From NCBI GenBank assembly GCA_951813855.1, contig OX638380.1, positions 4,494,518-4,558,517 of the forward strand: DNA of 64,000 nt, given 5' to 3'. The position numbers and the translations under genes are program-made. The DNA is from an uncultured Verrucomicrobiae bacterium (GTDB lineage: Bacteria; Verrucomicrobiota; Verrucomicrobiia; Limisphaerales; AAA164-E04). Numbering within the stretch: position 1 is the stretch's first letter; every line of letters begins with the position of its first letter. Shown here one piece after another: positions 54,702-63,626 of this stretch. The notes beneath the pieces were generated by a model, which worked only from the letters and a program-made list of their open reading frames with translations, had not been told where the DNA came from and searched no databases.

Positions 54702-56879
54702 TCAGTACGGCAAGGGGAACCTCGCCGTTAGATCGTTAACACTTTCAGATATTTTTTTCGACAAGTCAAGATCTTTGACGTTCGATATTATTTCGAAAAT
54801 CCAATCCCCGATTTGTTCCATCTCCGGTTCCTTCATTCCCCGGGTGGTTACCGCCGGCGTGCCGAGGCGGATGCCGCTGGCCTGAAAGGGAGATCGCGTT
54901 TCGAAGGGAATGGTGTTTTTGTTGACGGTGATTCCGGCCCGGTCCAGAGCCCCTTGGCATTGTTTCCCGGTCAACCCTTTGCTGCCGACGTCGACGAGAA
55001 ACAAATGGTTGTCAGTGCCGCCGCTGACCACGCGGCAGTGGCGCTCGGCCAGGCGGCCGGCCAAGGCCGCGGCGTTGAGTACGGTTTGGCGCTGGTATTC
55101 GGAGAACCGAGATTCCGCCGCTTCCTGTAAACAAACCGCTTTGGCCGCGATTACGTGCATCAAGGGGCCTCCCTGGATGCCCGGAAAGACTTGGGAATCG
55201 ATTTTGGCGGCATATTCCTTCCGGCACAGGATCAAGCCTCCTCGCGGGCCCCTCAAAGTTTTATGGGTGGTGGTGGTGACGAAGTCGGCATGGCCGATCG
55301 GACTGGGGTGATTGCCCGTGGCCACCAATCCCGCGATATGGGCGATGTCCGCCAGCAACAAGGCGTCGTTTGCCTGGGCGATCTGGCCTAACCGCACGAA
55401 ATCGATCGTTCTCGAATAGGCGCTGGCTCCCACCGTGATCATCTTGGTGCGGGTCTCTTCGGCCAGCGAGGCCAGTTGGTCGTAATCTAGCAGTTCGGAT
55501 TCCCGGGAGACTCCGTAGTGGGTGACGTCAAAGAACCGGCCGGAAAAATTGACTTTGAAGCCGTGAGTCAAGTGCCCGCCGTGGCTCAGGTCCATGGTCA
55601 AGATCCGGTCGCCGGGTTGCAGCATGGCGAAATAGACCGCCATATTCGCGCCGCTTCCCGAATGGGGTTGGACGTTCGCGTGCTCGGCGCCGAATAACCG
55701 CTTGGCGCGTTCGATAGCCAGATTCTCGACGCGGTCCATGACTTCGCAACCGCCGTACCATCGTTTCCCGGGATAACCTTCGGCGTATTTGTTGGTCAGC
55801 ACCGAACCCTGAGTCGCCAGCACCGCCGGACTGGTGAAGTTTTCGCTGGCGATCAATTCGATTTGATTGGCTTGCCGTCGCCGTTCGTCTCGCAGGCAAG
55901 CGGCGATTTCCGGGTCCGCGGCAGCGACCGTGTCGTCGGCCGGGGTCGTACGGCTCGATAGTTTGGAGAGTCGGCGAGCATGCCGCTCGCCCTCGAACTC
56001 CGTGGACAAAAACGTATCGACCAAGGGGATAACTCGATCTTGGTCCACGGCGGACGAAGCCAGACAGAGAATGTTCGCGTCGTTGTGCGAGCGGCACAAC
56101 CGCGCGGTCGATTCGTCTTGGACCAAGGCCGCGCGGATGCCGGGGGCGCGGTTGGCCGCGATGCTCATTCCGATTCCCGTGGAGCACACCAGAATGCCGC
56201 GGTCGAAACATTCCGTCTGGATTTTGTCGACGACCTTATCGGCGTAGTCCGGGTAATCGGTCGACTGTTTGTCGAAGGTGCCGCAATCGACAACTTCGAA
56301 TGGCTGGGCACCGAGATATTCCCGGATCGTTTCCTTCAATTCGAATCCAGCGTGGTCGGAACCGATGGCCAGTTTCATGGTTTTCTTGAATTGCCCGAAG
56401 GGATCGTACGCCGCCTTGCCCCCAGCGTTCAAATAGTTGATCAGGTGATGGATCCCCGCCATGATTTCGTCCCGGCATTGTTCGTAAACCGGGAAGGAAT
56501 TGCCGATCGGATCGGGAATATCCTGGGCCCGGGACGACGGGTCGGGGTGAAAGTCTCGCAACAGGCAAATTTTGTCAATGGATTGGGAGAAGAGCCGGGT
56601 GATGGCGCTTTTATGTCCCTGGGTCATGGTGAGGACGTAGTCGGCCGAATCGATCAAGCTGGGGGTCAGCAGCCGGCTGCGTTGGCCAGAGATATCGATA
56701 TTCACTTTCTTCAAGGCGGCTACGGCATGGGGACTGGGGGATTGTCCGTCGATCGCATTTAGCCCGGCGGAGAGGATGCGAACGTCGCGACGTTTTTCGA
56801 GCAGGGCATGACGCAATAATCCTTCGGCCATGGGACTGCGGCAAATGTTGCCGGTGCAAACGAAGAGGATGGTCGTCAT
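54702..56879 (-). CDS. glyA: Fusion of LMW phosphatase, RpiB and serine hydroxymethyltransferase
   Basis: A single 725-residue frame with three enzyme domains. Residues 3-155 are a low-molecular-weight phosphotyrosine phosphatase (loop CTGNICRS with Cys8 and Arg14; acid Asp123 in PDP). Residues 168-310 are ribose-5-phosphate isomerase B (MKLAIGSDHAGFELKE, VCSTGIGMSIAANRAPG with Cys232, CRSHNDANIL). Residues about 315-725 are serine hydroxymethyltransferase (IELIASENF, TNKYAEGYPGKRWYGG, DIAHIAGLV with Asp511, TTTHKTLRGPRGG with PLP Lys540). All catalytic residues are in place. The RpiB domain begins with a Met at 56378 that could be an internal start. The phosphatase-RpiB pair may act on protein or sugar phosphates; SHMT makes glycine and C1 units. 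purD, which uses glycine, lies just upstream. Confidence 0.93.
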   Translation of the reverse strand: MTTILFVCTGNICRSPMAEGLLRHALLEKRRDVRILSAGLNAIDGQSPSPHAVAALKKVNIDISGQRSRLLTPSLIDSADYVLTMTQGHKSAITRLFSQSIDKICLLRDFHPDPSSRAQDIPDPIGNSFPVYEQCRDEIMAGIHHLINYLNAGGKAAYDPFGQFKKTMKLAIGSDHAGFELKETIREYLGAQPFEVVDCGTFDKQSTDYPDYADKVVDKIQTECFDRGILVCSTGIGMSIAANRAPGIRAALVQDESTARLCRSHNDANILCLASSAVDQDRVIPLVDTFLSTEFEGERHARRLSKLSSRTTPADDTVAAADPEIAACLRDERRRQANQIELIASENFTSPAVLATQGSVLTNKYAEGYPGKRWYGGCEVMDRVENLAIERAKRLFGAEHANVQPHSGSGANMAVYFAMLQPGDRILTMDLSHGGHLTHGFKVNFSGRFFDVTHYGVSRESELLDYDQLASLAEETRTKMITVGASAYSRTIDFVRLGQIAQANDALLLADIAHIAGLVATGNHPSPIGHADFVTTTTHKTLRGPRGGLILCRKEYAAKIDSQVFPGIQGGPLMHVIAAKAVCLQEAAESRFSEYQRQTVLNAAALAGRLAERHCRVVSGGTDNHLFLVDVGSKGLTGKQCQGALDRAGITVNKNTIPFETRSPFQASGIRLGTPAVTTRGMKEPEMEQIGDWIFEIISNVKDLDLSKKISESVNDLTARFPLPY

Positions 56880-56901
56880 GTTCGAAAAATCGTTGCGGAC
56901 G

Positions 56902-57825
56902 TCAAGAACGCTGCCGTTTCTTGACGATTTCGATCCCTTTGAGAATTTCGATCGCTCGGGCCAAGACGGGATCGTCGGCGGGCAGGGGCAGGGCGCCTTC
57001 GGGTTGCGGCTCGGGTTGAGAGGGAGAAAGGTTGGCCGCCGGTCGTTCTGCGGTCAAAATATCTGGAGTGACTCCGTCGTCGTCGAGGGGCGTATCGTCC
57101 GCCAGTTTAACCCTCCCGGTAAACGTCCGGAGTCGATGTCCGGTTTGAAGCGTGAAGGTTCGGTAGCTTTGCGCCTGGCCGGCCGTAGGCCGTCCCACGA
57201 TCAGGCCGAGTCGAGCCCGGCGGACCACGGCGGCGAAGGCTTCGGCCGCTCGGCGAGTGGTCGCGTCGACGATGACAATTAGCGGCTGTTTCACTTGCAG
57301 GTCCTGGGGGCGGCTAGTTTGCAGCCCTTCGCCCCAGTCGAGCAACGGGATTTCGTTTTGAGTGAATAACCCGATCAGGTGGGGAATCGCTGCGTAGTGG
57401 TCGCCGGAAACATGGCGAAGGTCGATGATCAGGCCTCGCAACACGTGTGCGCTGTCCAAGCGATTGTAAGCTTCCCGCAACACCTCGACCGCCGAGGCGT
57501 TGAACAGCGGAGCGGAGATATAACCGACGGCCGGTTCGTAGAATCGGGTCAGGGCCAACGGGGCGTCGTCGGTTTCCGTGGCCGGGGCGAGCAGCTGGAT
57601 TTGCGACTGAAAGGCGGAAAAGACGCCCTCGAGGGCGGCTTGTTCCAGTTCGGCCGGCGCCAGTCCGAGTTCGCTTTCCTGAATGGCGGCGATCACTTCG
57701 GCATAGTCAGGGGCCGGCTCCGGTCGAGCTTCCTGGGCCCCGGCGGCGATCAGGAATCCGAGGGCCGCCGGGGTGCCGAGCCAGAGCCACGGAGCGGACA
57801 GTCGATTACGAAACGAGTTTTTCAT
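56902..57825 (-). CDS. S41-like protein lacking catalytic residues
   Basis: A 307-residue protein with an N-terminal signal or anchor (about 12-31). The core resembles the tail-specific protease fold: VLRGLIIDLRHVSGDHYAA, PLIVIVDATTRRAAEAFAAV, ARLGLIVGRPTAGQAQ and the C-terminal DTPLDDDGVTPDI. By alignment with the family motifs SASASE and FGKGSVQ, the nucleophilic Ser is replaced by Arg192 and the general-base Lys by Gln217, and no PDZ domain is visible. It is therefore probably not a protease but could bind peptides. It is coupled to purD by a four-base overlap and lies 22 bases upstream of the three-domain fusion gene. Confidence 0.72.
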   Translation of the reverse strand: MKNSFRNRLSAPWLWLGTPAALGFLIAAGAQEARPEPAPDYAEVIAAIQESELGLAPAELEQAALEGVFSAFQSQIQLLAPATETDDAPLALTRFYEPAVGYISAPLFNASAVEVLREAYNRLDSAHVLRGLIIDLRHVSGDHYAAIPHLIGLFTQNEIPLLDWGEGLQTSRPQDLQVKQPLIVIVDATTRRAAEAFAAVVRRARLGLIVGRPTAGQAQSYRTFTLQTGHRLRTFTGRVKLADDTPLDDDGVTPDILTAERPAANLSPSQPEPQPEGALPLPADDPVLARAIEILKGIEIVKKRQRS

Positions 57826-59114
57826 GTTAGTGCGTCAGTGCCGATATCGGAGCGATAAAAGGAGCCTTCGATACGGATCCGCTCGGCCGCCGAGTATGCC
57901 GTGTTCAGCGCGTCGGTCAAAGTCGGCCCCATAGCGGTCACTCCGAGAATGCGGCCGCCGGAGTTGACGATACCGGAATCCTCCCGGCGGGTTCCGGCGT
58001 GAAAGATTTTCACTCCCGGAATCGCTTCCGCCTCGGCCAAGCCGGCGACGGGTTTTCCCTTGGCGTAGGTGCCGGGATAACCGTCGGCGGCGATCACTAC
58101 GCAAACGGCGGCGTTATCGTCCCACTCAGGTTGTACGGAATCGAGCTTTCCGTCAACAGACGCTTCCAGAATATCGATCAGATCGCCGCGAAACCGTCGC
58201 AGGTAGACTTGGGTTTCCGGGTCGCCCAGGCGAGCGTTGAATTCCAGAACTTTGGGGCCTTCGGCGGTCAGCATCAAACCGGGATAGAGCATGCCCCGAA
58301 AAGCGATGCCTTCCTTTTGGCATCCGGTCAGCCAAGGGTCGAGAATTTCCTGTTGGACCTGCGCCATTTGGTCCGGTGAAAAAAAAGGGGTCGGAGAATA
58401 CGTTCCCATGCCACCGGTGTTGGGGCCTCGATTGCCTTCGTAGGCCCTTTTGTGGTCTTGAGAAGGAGGAAAGAGCCGGTAGCGGGTTCCGTCGCAGAGC
58501 GCGTGGAGTGAAACTTCCCGTCCCGACAACCGCTCCTGAACGAGCAGACGTTCGCCCGCTTCGCCGAACACCTTTTTTTCCAGCAAGGCCGTGATGGCTT
58601 CGTCGGCTTCCGGGATCGATTCGCATACCGACACTCCCTTGCCGAGCGCCAAACCGTCGGCTTTGACGACGCATTGTCCACGCAGGTGGCGGGCGTAGGC
58701 CTTGGCTTCTTTCGGATCGGAAAAAAAGGCTCCCTGGGCACAGGGGATGCCATGGCGAATCATGAATTGATGGGAGAATATTTTCGAAGATTCGAAGCGC
58801 GCCGCTTTTTGATCGGGCCCCCAAATGCGTAACCCATGGCGTTGAAAACGATCGGTAATGCCCAAGGTCAGCGGATTGTCGGGGCCGACGACGGTGAGAT
58901 CGGGGCGGCGTTCTTGAGCAAAGGACAAGAGAGTGTCGATATCTTCGGCGCCGATGGGGATATTTTCGACGGGGCGGTCGCCCGTCAAGGTTTGTTCGTC
59001 CGCCGTGCCGGCGTTGCCGGGAGCGCACCAGACCGACGTTACCCTTGGAGAGCGAGTGATCTTCCAGGTCAAGGCGTGTTCGCGGCCGCCTGAACCGATC
59101 ACTAGTATCTTCAT
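57822..59114 (-). CDS. purD: Phosphoribosylamine-glycine ligase
   Basis: Second enzyme of purine synthesis, joining glycine to phosphoribosylamine with ATP. The 430-residue product is of normal length and starts MKILVIGSGGREHALTWK. It has the ATP-grasp landmarks VVKADGLALGKGV, EAGERLLVQERLSGREVSLH, GPNTGGMGTYSP and VLEFNARLGDPETQV. The signature of the family (RxGDPExQ) is intact. It heads a minus-strand gene series that includes the serine hydroxymethyltransferase fusion, which supplies the glycine substrate. Confidence 0.95.
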   Translation of the reverse strand: MKILVIGSGGREHALTWKITRSPRVTSVWCAPGNAGTADEQTLTGDRPVENIPIGAEDIDTLLSFAQERRPDLTVVGPDNPLTLGITDRFQRHGLRIWGPDQKAARFESSKIFSHQFMIRHGIPCAQGAFFSDPKEAKAYARHLRGQCVVKADGLALGKGVSVCESIPEADEAITALLEKKVFGEAGERLLVQERLSGREVSLHALCDGTRYRLFPPSQDHKRAYEGNRGPNTGGMGTYSPTPFFSPDQMAQVQQEILDPWLTGCQKEGIAFRGMLYPGLMLTAEGPKVLEFNARLGDPETQVYLRRFRGDLIDILEASVDGKLDSVQPEWDDNAAVCVVIAADGYPGTYAKGKPVAGLAEAEAIPGVKIFHAGTRREDSGIVNSGGRILGVTAMGPTLTDALNTAYSAAERIRIEGSFYRSDIGTDALT

Positions 59115-59528
59115 AGGCAGCCGGATTCAAGCACTAAGAGGCGGGTAATGAAAACACCTTTTCCCGGCGTTACCTCCGGCCGGGCGGGTAATTGAGAGGA
59201 TCAAACGGCCCTGGTTGCCGTCAGGATAATCGGCGGTAATTCCGGCAATTCGGTTATGGAATCGAGAGGAAGATCTAATACCGGGCGACCGTAACGCCGC
59301 TTCAGTCCGGTAGCCGGTCCCGATAGTCCCCCGGAGTATCGTAAAGATGTCCGGATTGAGGCATTGCGATGATGCTCGAGATGATTTGATCGGTAAAAAG
59401 CGTTAGTGACGGAAACGTTTCAGGCGACCGTCACCCGAGTGTGACGGAGCGTACCTTGAACCCACATTTTTACTGGCTCAAATAATCCTGCAGGCGCTAC
59501 GATTCCGCTGACGAAATGACCGTGATCG
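59115..59528. other. Upstream region of purD and end of IS1634 element
   Basis: About 410 bases with no gene. It should contain the purD promoter and the left end of the IS1634 element. GGCGCTACG occurs at about 59493 and again at 61412 in direct orientation; whether this marks the element's ends is uncertain. Confidence 0.4.
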
Positions 59529-61361
59529 CTAATCGGCTGCGGGCACGATAGTTTTCTTGACGCTCCCGGCGGCTGCTATGCCCAGCGCCCGGTAAATTCG
59601 GTTTTGATCCTGGGTCGGGGTTAGATTATGCCTGAGATGCAGGGTCGCTCCATCGATGCGACGGTAGACGTTGGTGACTCGGTTATGAGCATTGAGTTCC
59701 GCCCGAAGCGCATTCCAGCTATCATGGAGGTTCGCGGTGCGCAGCCGCGTGCGGATGGCATGCACCAGTTGATAAGCTAATACGGAGAGAAATAGATGTC
59801 CTTTGACTCGTTTCGTGATTCGGCGGTAGTCGGGGCGTAAACTCAATGCGGTTTCGAGGGGCCGGAAGAAGATTTCCAGTTCGGTCTGCATCGCGTAGGT
59901 TTGCCACAATTGCCGTTCGTCCCAGTGAGCGAGGTTGGAACGGAGGCAACAGACTCCAGGAGGGGTAATCTCAGAATCCGGTTGGGGGCGATATTCCCAA
60001 GTGACCGCTTTGGCGTTCTGCGGTGTTTGATCGTCGGGAAGGACCTGGATTCGGTAATGTTGGGCGGTGCTGAAGTATCGTTGAATGAGATGGTCGATCT
60101 GCTGATGCACCCACTCCACGGTCTTGGCCTTTTCGGGGGAACCGAGGTCTTCGTGCAATTTCTGAAGTTCGTTAACCAAACGCTGGGCCGATGGCAGGCG
60201 TCCTGCCCGTTCTTTCTTTTCCCGTTGCTCGGAACGACAATAGAGGAAGACTTCACCGTTCTGCTTTTCCTCTCGGTAAAGTTGAACTTCACGGTCACTA
60301 GCGTTAGGGGCTTTGGCGAAGGCGGTTTCGGCCGAAACCGAGGGCTGCCGTTGCCGGGAAACGACCAAGTAGGATCTTCCTTGCTGCCGGAGTCGTTGAA
60401 GGGTTTCCTCGGTAGCCAATCTTCGGTCTAGGACCACAGGGTTCTCGACCGGTACGTGGAGACTTTCGAGCATTCCGGACAGGGCCTTGTATTCAGTCAC
60501 GTTGCCGGCTAACGCTTGGGAACGCCAGATCCAACCGCTTTCGTCCAGTACCAAAGCCAAGGTTAACTGGTGGCGATCGCTACGTCGTTCTTTCGAATGG
60601 TCTCGCCGAGCCTCTAGAATCTCATCGGATTCGTATTCGAAGCGGGTAGTGGTCAAATCAAAGAGCGTTACGGTGGGTTTGAGCTGAAAGTGGGCGACGG
60701 CTTTCCGGGACAGATCCGTTTCGATTTTTTTCTGCTGAGCTGCCAAAGCGTTCGAGGCCTGGTAGAGTCGATTGCCGTCTATTTTCTGGAAGTCGAAATC
60801 GATCAGTTCGCCCAAGGCGCTTCGTTTTTGAAGCCAATCAAGGGGCAAGCATTCGGAACCGGGGGCGGCCATTCGCTTAATAATCAATCCGATAATGGCT
60901 TGCCGTTGGACTTGATTGAGACCATGCCGTGCGAGGCTGTCGCTTAGCCCCAAGGATTGAATAGCCCACAATGCAACCGTCTCTACGCCCAATGAACGAC
61001 TACGGACGGTCTGAACCTGATTGACGTCGACCGGTTCGAAATCGCCTTGCGGATTATTGATTTTGGAATCTTCTGCTATTGATTGGGCCTCCCGGTCCGT
61101 CATGCGCTCGACGAGATATTTCGCCTTGGCTTCCAGAGCCTCGGAACATTGGAGAGCGAGACGAGGCGGGTCTTTTCTCAGAAGTTGTTTGATCCTTAAG
61201 CAGAGCAGTGTCCAATCGGCTTTTTCGATCTCGAAGTGAGATCCCAGATTGAGTAGCGCTTGCTGTCGAATTCGTTGGCCGTCCCTGACATTATGGACCA
61301 AGCGATAAGTATAGTAGGGATCCTTTTTGCCGGCCTTCGTTTGGGTCCTGCGAATAAACAC
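59529..61361 (-). CDS. IS1634-family transposase (intact)
   Basis: A 610-residue uninterrupted transposase. Family landmarks include the N-terminal KKDPYYTYRLVHNVRDG, the DDE segments LFDLTTTRFEYESD, NPVVLDRRLATEETLQRL and ELEIFFRPLETALSLRP, and the final VKGHLFLSVLAYQLVHAIR. It is only distantly related to the broken IS1634 gene at 41586-43369. Terminal inverted repeats were not identified with confidence. Because the frame is intact it may still be active, like the IS66 element. Confidence 0.88.
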   Translation of the reverse strand: MFIRRTQTKAGKKDPYYTYRLVHNVRDGQRIRQQALLNLGSHFEIEKADWTLLCLRIKQLLRKDPPRLALQCSEALEAKAKYLVERMTDREAQSIAEDSKINNPQGDFEPVDVNQVQTVRSRSLGVETVALWAIQSLGLSDSLARHGLNQVQRQAIIGLIIKRMAAPGSECLPLDWLQKRSALGELIDFDFQKIDGNRLYQASNALAAQQKKIETDLSRKAVAHFQLKPTVTLFDLTTTRFEYESDEILEARRDHSKERRSDRHQLTLALVLDESGWIWRSQALAGNVTEYKALSGMLESLHVPVENPVVLDRRLATEETLQRLRQQGRSYLVVSRQRQPSVSAETAFAKAPNASDREVQLYREEKQNGEVFLYCRSEQREKKERAGRLPSAQRLVNELQKLHEDLGSPEKAKTVEWVHQQIDHLIQRYFSTAQHYRIQVLPDDQTPQNAKAVTWEYRPQPDSEITPPGVCCLRSNLAHWDERQLWQTYAMQTELEIFFRPLETALSLRPDYRRITKRVKGHLFLSVLAYQLVHAIRTRLRTANLHDSWNALRAELNAHNRVTNVYRRIDGATLHLRHNLTPTQDQNRIYRALGIAAAGSVKKTIVPAAD

Positions 61362-61654
61362 GAACCCAAGGTAGGAAAAGAAACATGATACGGCAAGGCC
61401 TTATATTCTCTGGCGCTACGTTTGTTGTTCATCAACGTCGCGATATTATGGCACTACTGAATAATTGAAAAACTTGCCTTTATCGGGTTTTTAGTCGTAA
61501 GAAACCTGAAATCCAACGAAAGGCGTTTGAAATTTTTTTGATTATTCCCTTGGGAATCGAATGAAACAAGAGGCCGAGTGGCCGGAATCGTGCCCTTTGG
61601 GATGAAAGCAAGCCTTGGGTAGCAGTCTCCCCGTAAAAATCCGCTGTGCGGTAT

Positions 61655-62797
61655 TAGCCGGGCCCTCGAGCGGAAACCTCAAACTCAAATAATTCCTTTC
61701 TGGAGTTACGTTTTCGAATGGCGCGACATAGGACTATCGAATCCCAAATCTTTAAACAAATCCGCATAAACTTTTTCAACCGGCAACAGCGCCCCGTAAC
61801 TGGGGGAGTTTCCTATGATGCAATGCAATTCGCATCCGTTATTGAGTAACGGCAACAATGATTCGGCATGGCGCCAAACGTCATGGAAATGCTTGGATAT
61901 GTATTATGATAATAATGTTCCGTACTTGTGGTGACCACGGGCGATTTTATTCAAGGCGTTGTCTAGCAACGGATGATGGTACGACTCAGCCGGTTGCTTC
62001 CAATCCAGGAGCCTGCTGGTCGCAATGCCCCACGTTCCGCCAATGACAGACCAATCCAACTCTCCGGCATCGCGTCCGTTGGCTAGAAACCCGAGCCAAT
62101 ACATGCAAGGCTGGGGTTCACGAATGTACGACATCCTGTTGACGTTGGGTGGCGATGTAATGATTAGATCGAATGGGCCATCCACCGCCTGAGATAAATT
62201 TCTAGCGTCCCCAAAAACGACTTGGCTTGTATCGCTCGGATTAATTTGAGCTCCCTCCAATACGAAATGCAGGTCGGTAGAAAACAATTGCTCCATGGAT
62301 TCAACGGATGGGATTGTCAATTGAGATTTATTTTTAAATGACATTGACTGATGGTTGAATGCCGCATTTGACAATCCGATTAGCGTTTTGAAATACGCTA
62401 CCAATTTAAGATTTTATCAGCCGATCCCTCTTTACATTGGGCGTCAATGCTGGACCGTAGGTCGCGTAGCAACAATAGATCCTCTGGCCCTCACCATCTT
62501 TGAATAATATGTATCGGTGGCGTTTTACTGGTTCAATGGAGTTCCGACTTATGACGTCAATTACTCGTGTGTCTGTAGTGCGAGTCGAACCGATTGCAGT
62601 GCTGGAATACTGTGGTGTCTAAACACCGCCAAGCCATATCAAGAAAAAATTGATTTCGGTCGTTATGACTTCGTGCCCATGGCACGCAACACATAGTGCC
62701 GTGGGTGCCTTTCCGCATAATGGATCCAATACCCGTTTAGGTTGGTCATATTGGGCAATTAGTTCTTCTACTATCTTTACCGAATATACAGGGGGTT
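61655..62797 (-). pseudogene. Heavily decayed DNA methyltransferase gene
   Basis: Pieces of one methyltransferase are readable in order over several minus-strand frames. From about 62797 comes VYSVKIVEELIAQYDQPKRV, then LDPLCGKAPTALCVACHGHE (AdoMet-binding motif I, usually FCGKGTTA) and VITTEINFFL, stopped by a TAG. The frame 62404-61904 gives FVLEGAQINPSD, VVFGDARN, then FDLIITSPPNVNRMSYIRE, with SPPN where active enzymes have SPPY, and ELDWSVIGGTWGIATS. A third frame gives CELHCIIGNSPSYGALLPVE, a fourth IRKRNSRKELFEFEVSARGP to about 61655. Several shifts, two or more stops and a changed catalytic Tyr show long-standing loss. Relatives are stand-alone modification enzymes or part of restriction systems. 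Confidence 0.83.
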
Positions 62798-63626
62798 AAT
62801 CGCAGCCCGCCATGCCGTCCGGTATTGACATTAAATTTATAAGTGTAGTCCGTCCTATGCTTCATTTTTTTCTGTATATTGTGTCCATGACAATTCAGAT
62901 GCTAGCAGGGTCCTCAATACGGTATCAATCTCCTTTCGAAGCGTTAAACAATTCCGTACGTAAAATGCAGTGAGATCTAAATCTATGACATTCCGGAAAA
63001 AGTCATAAGTGGACAGGTGCCATATCAACCGTAGATTCGTGTTTCGCTTTTCATTTATTCTCCGTCAGACTAATTATCCCCGGGTAGCTGTGCAGCGAAT
63101 CGACCGGCAGCACCGCGTGGGGTCTGCTCGTTCATCTTCAAATTGTCCCCGCCACATATCGCCTTTTGCCCGGTTTTTTGGATTAGCGAGATCAAACGTA
63201 GTTCTATTTTGACTGCTTGAGTCTGGAAAGTATTATGGTTTTGTCGAGATTGACCTCATTTTTCGTATCTTTCGGTTTACTCCGGCTAATTCCGGAATTA
63301 GCCAGACACCGTTCGGGAAAACGGCAGACGATTGCGCCGGAAGGATAACTACTGAGATGAAGGTGAGTCCTGAGGAGCCATTTTAACCGAGCGAGTCAGA
63401 GGATTGATTTGAACCAGAGGGCGTCGCCGGTCAGGACTGAACCGGTAAGAAGGCTAGCATTGGCGAGAGGCGGGGAGGAGCCGGCTGGCAGGTTTACTCT
63501 CCCCACGCCCCTAAATGGCACCGGGGACGTTTTTGAGGTATTGTTTGGATGATCTGTCATAAAACGCTTGAAATCTGAGCCTGTTAGGTATCGAATGGAG
63601 CCGTTCGTTGACTCTTATCAGTAGGA
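62798..63626. other. Gap before the right-edge gene
   Basis: About 830 bases with no recognised gene. The left half is AT-richer than the chromosome around it and may be eroded DNA upstream of the methyltransferase. The right part (63240-63626) should contain the promoter of the redoxin-like gene. Confidence 0.4.

Noticed and set aside
59490..61420. GGCGCTACG at both sides of the intact IS1634 gene considered as target duplication
   Set aside because: The positions relative to any inverted ends cannot be fixed, and nine shared GC-rich bases over 2 kb may be chance.
63360..63540. G-rich, structured-looking stretch before the right-edge gene considered as a structural RNA
   Set aside because: No conserved core of RNase P RNA, tmRNA or SRP RNA could be matched.
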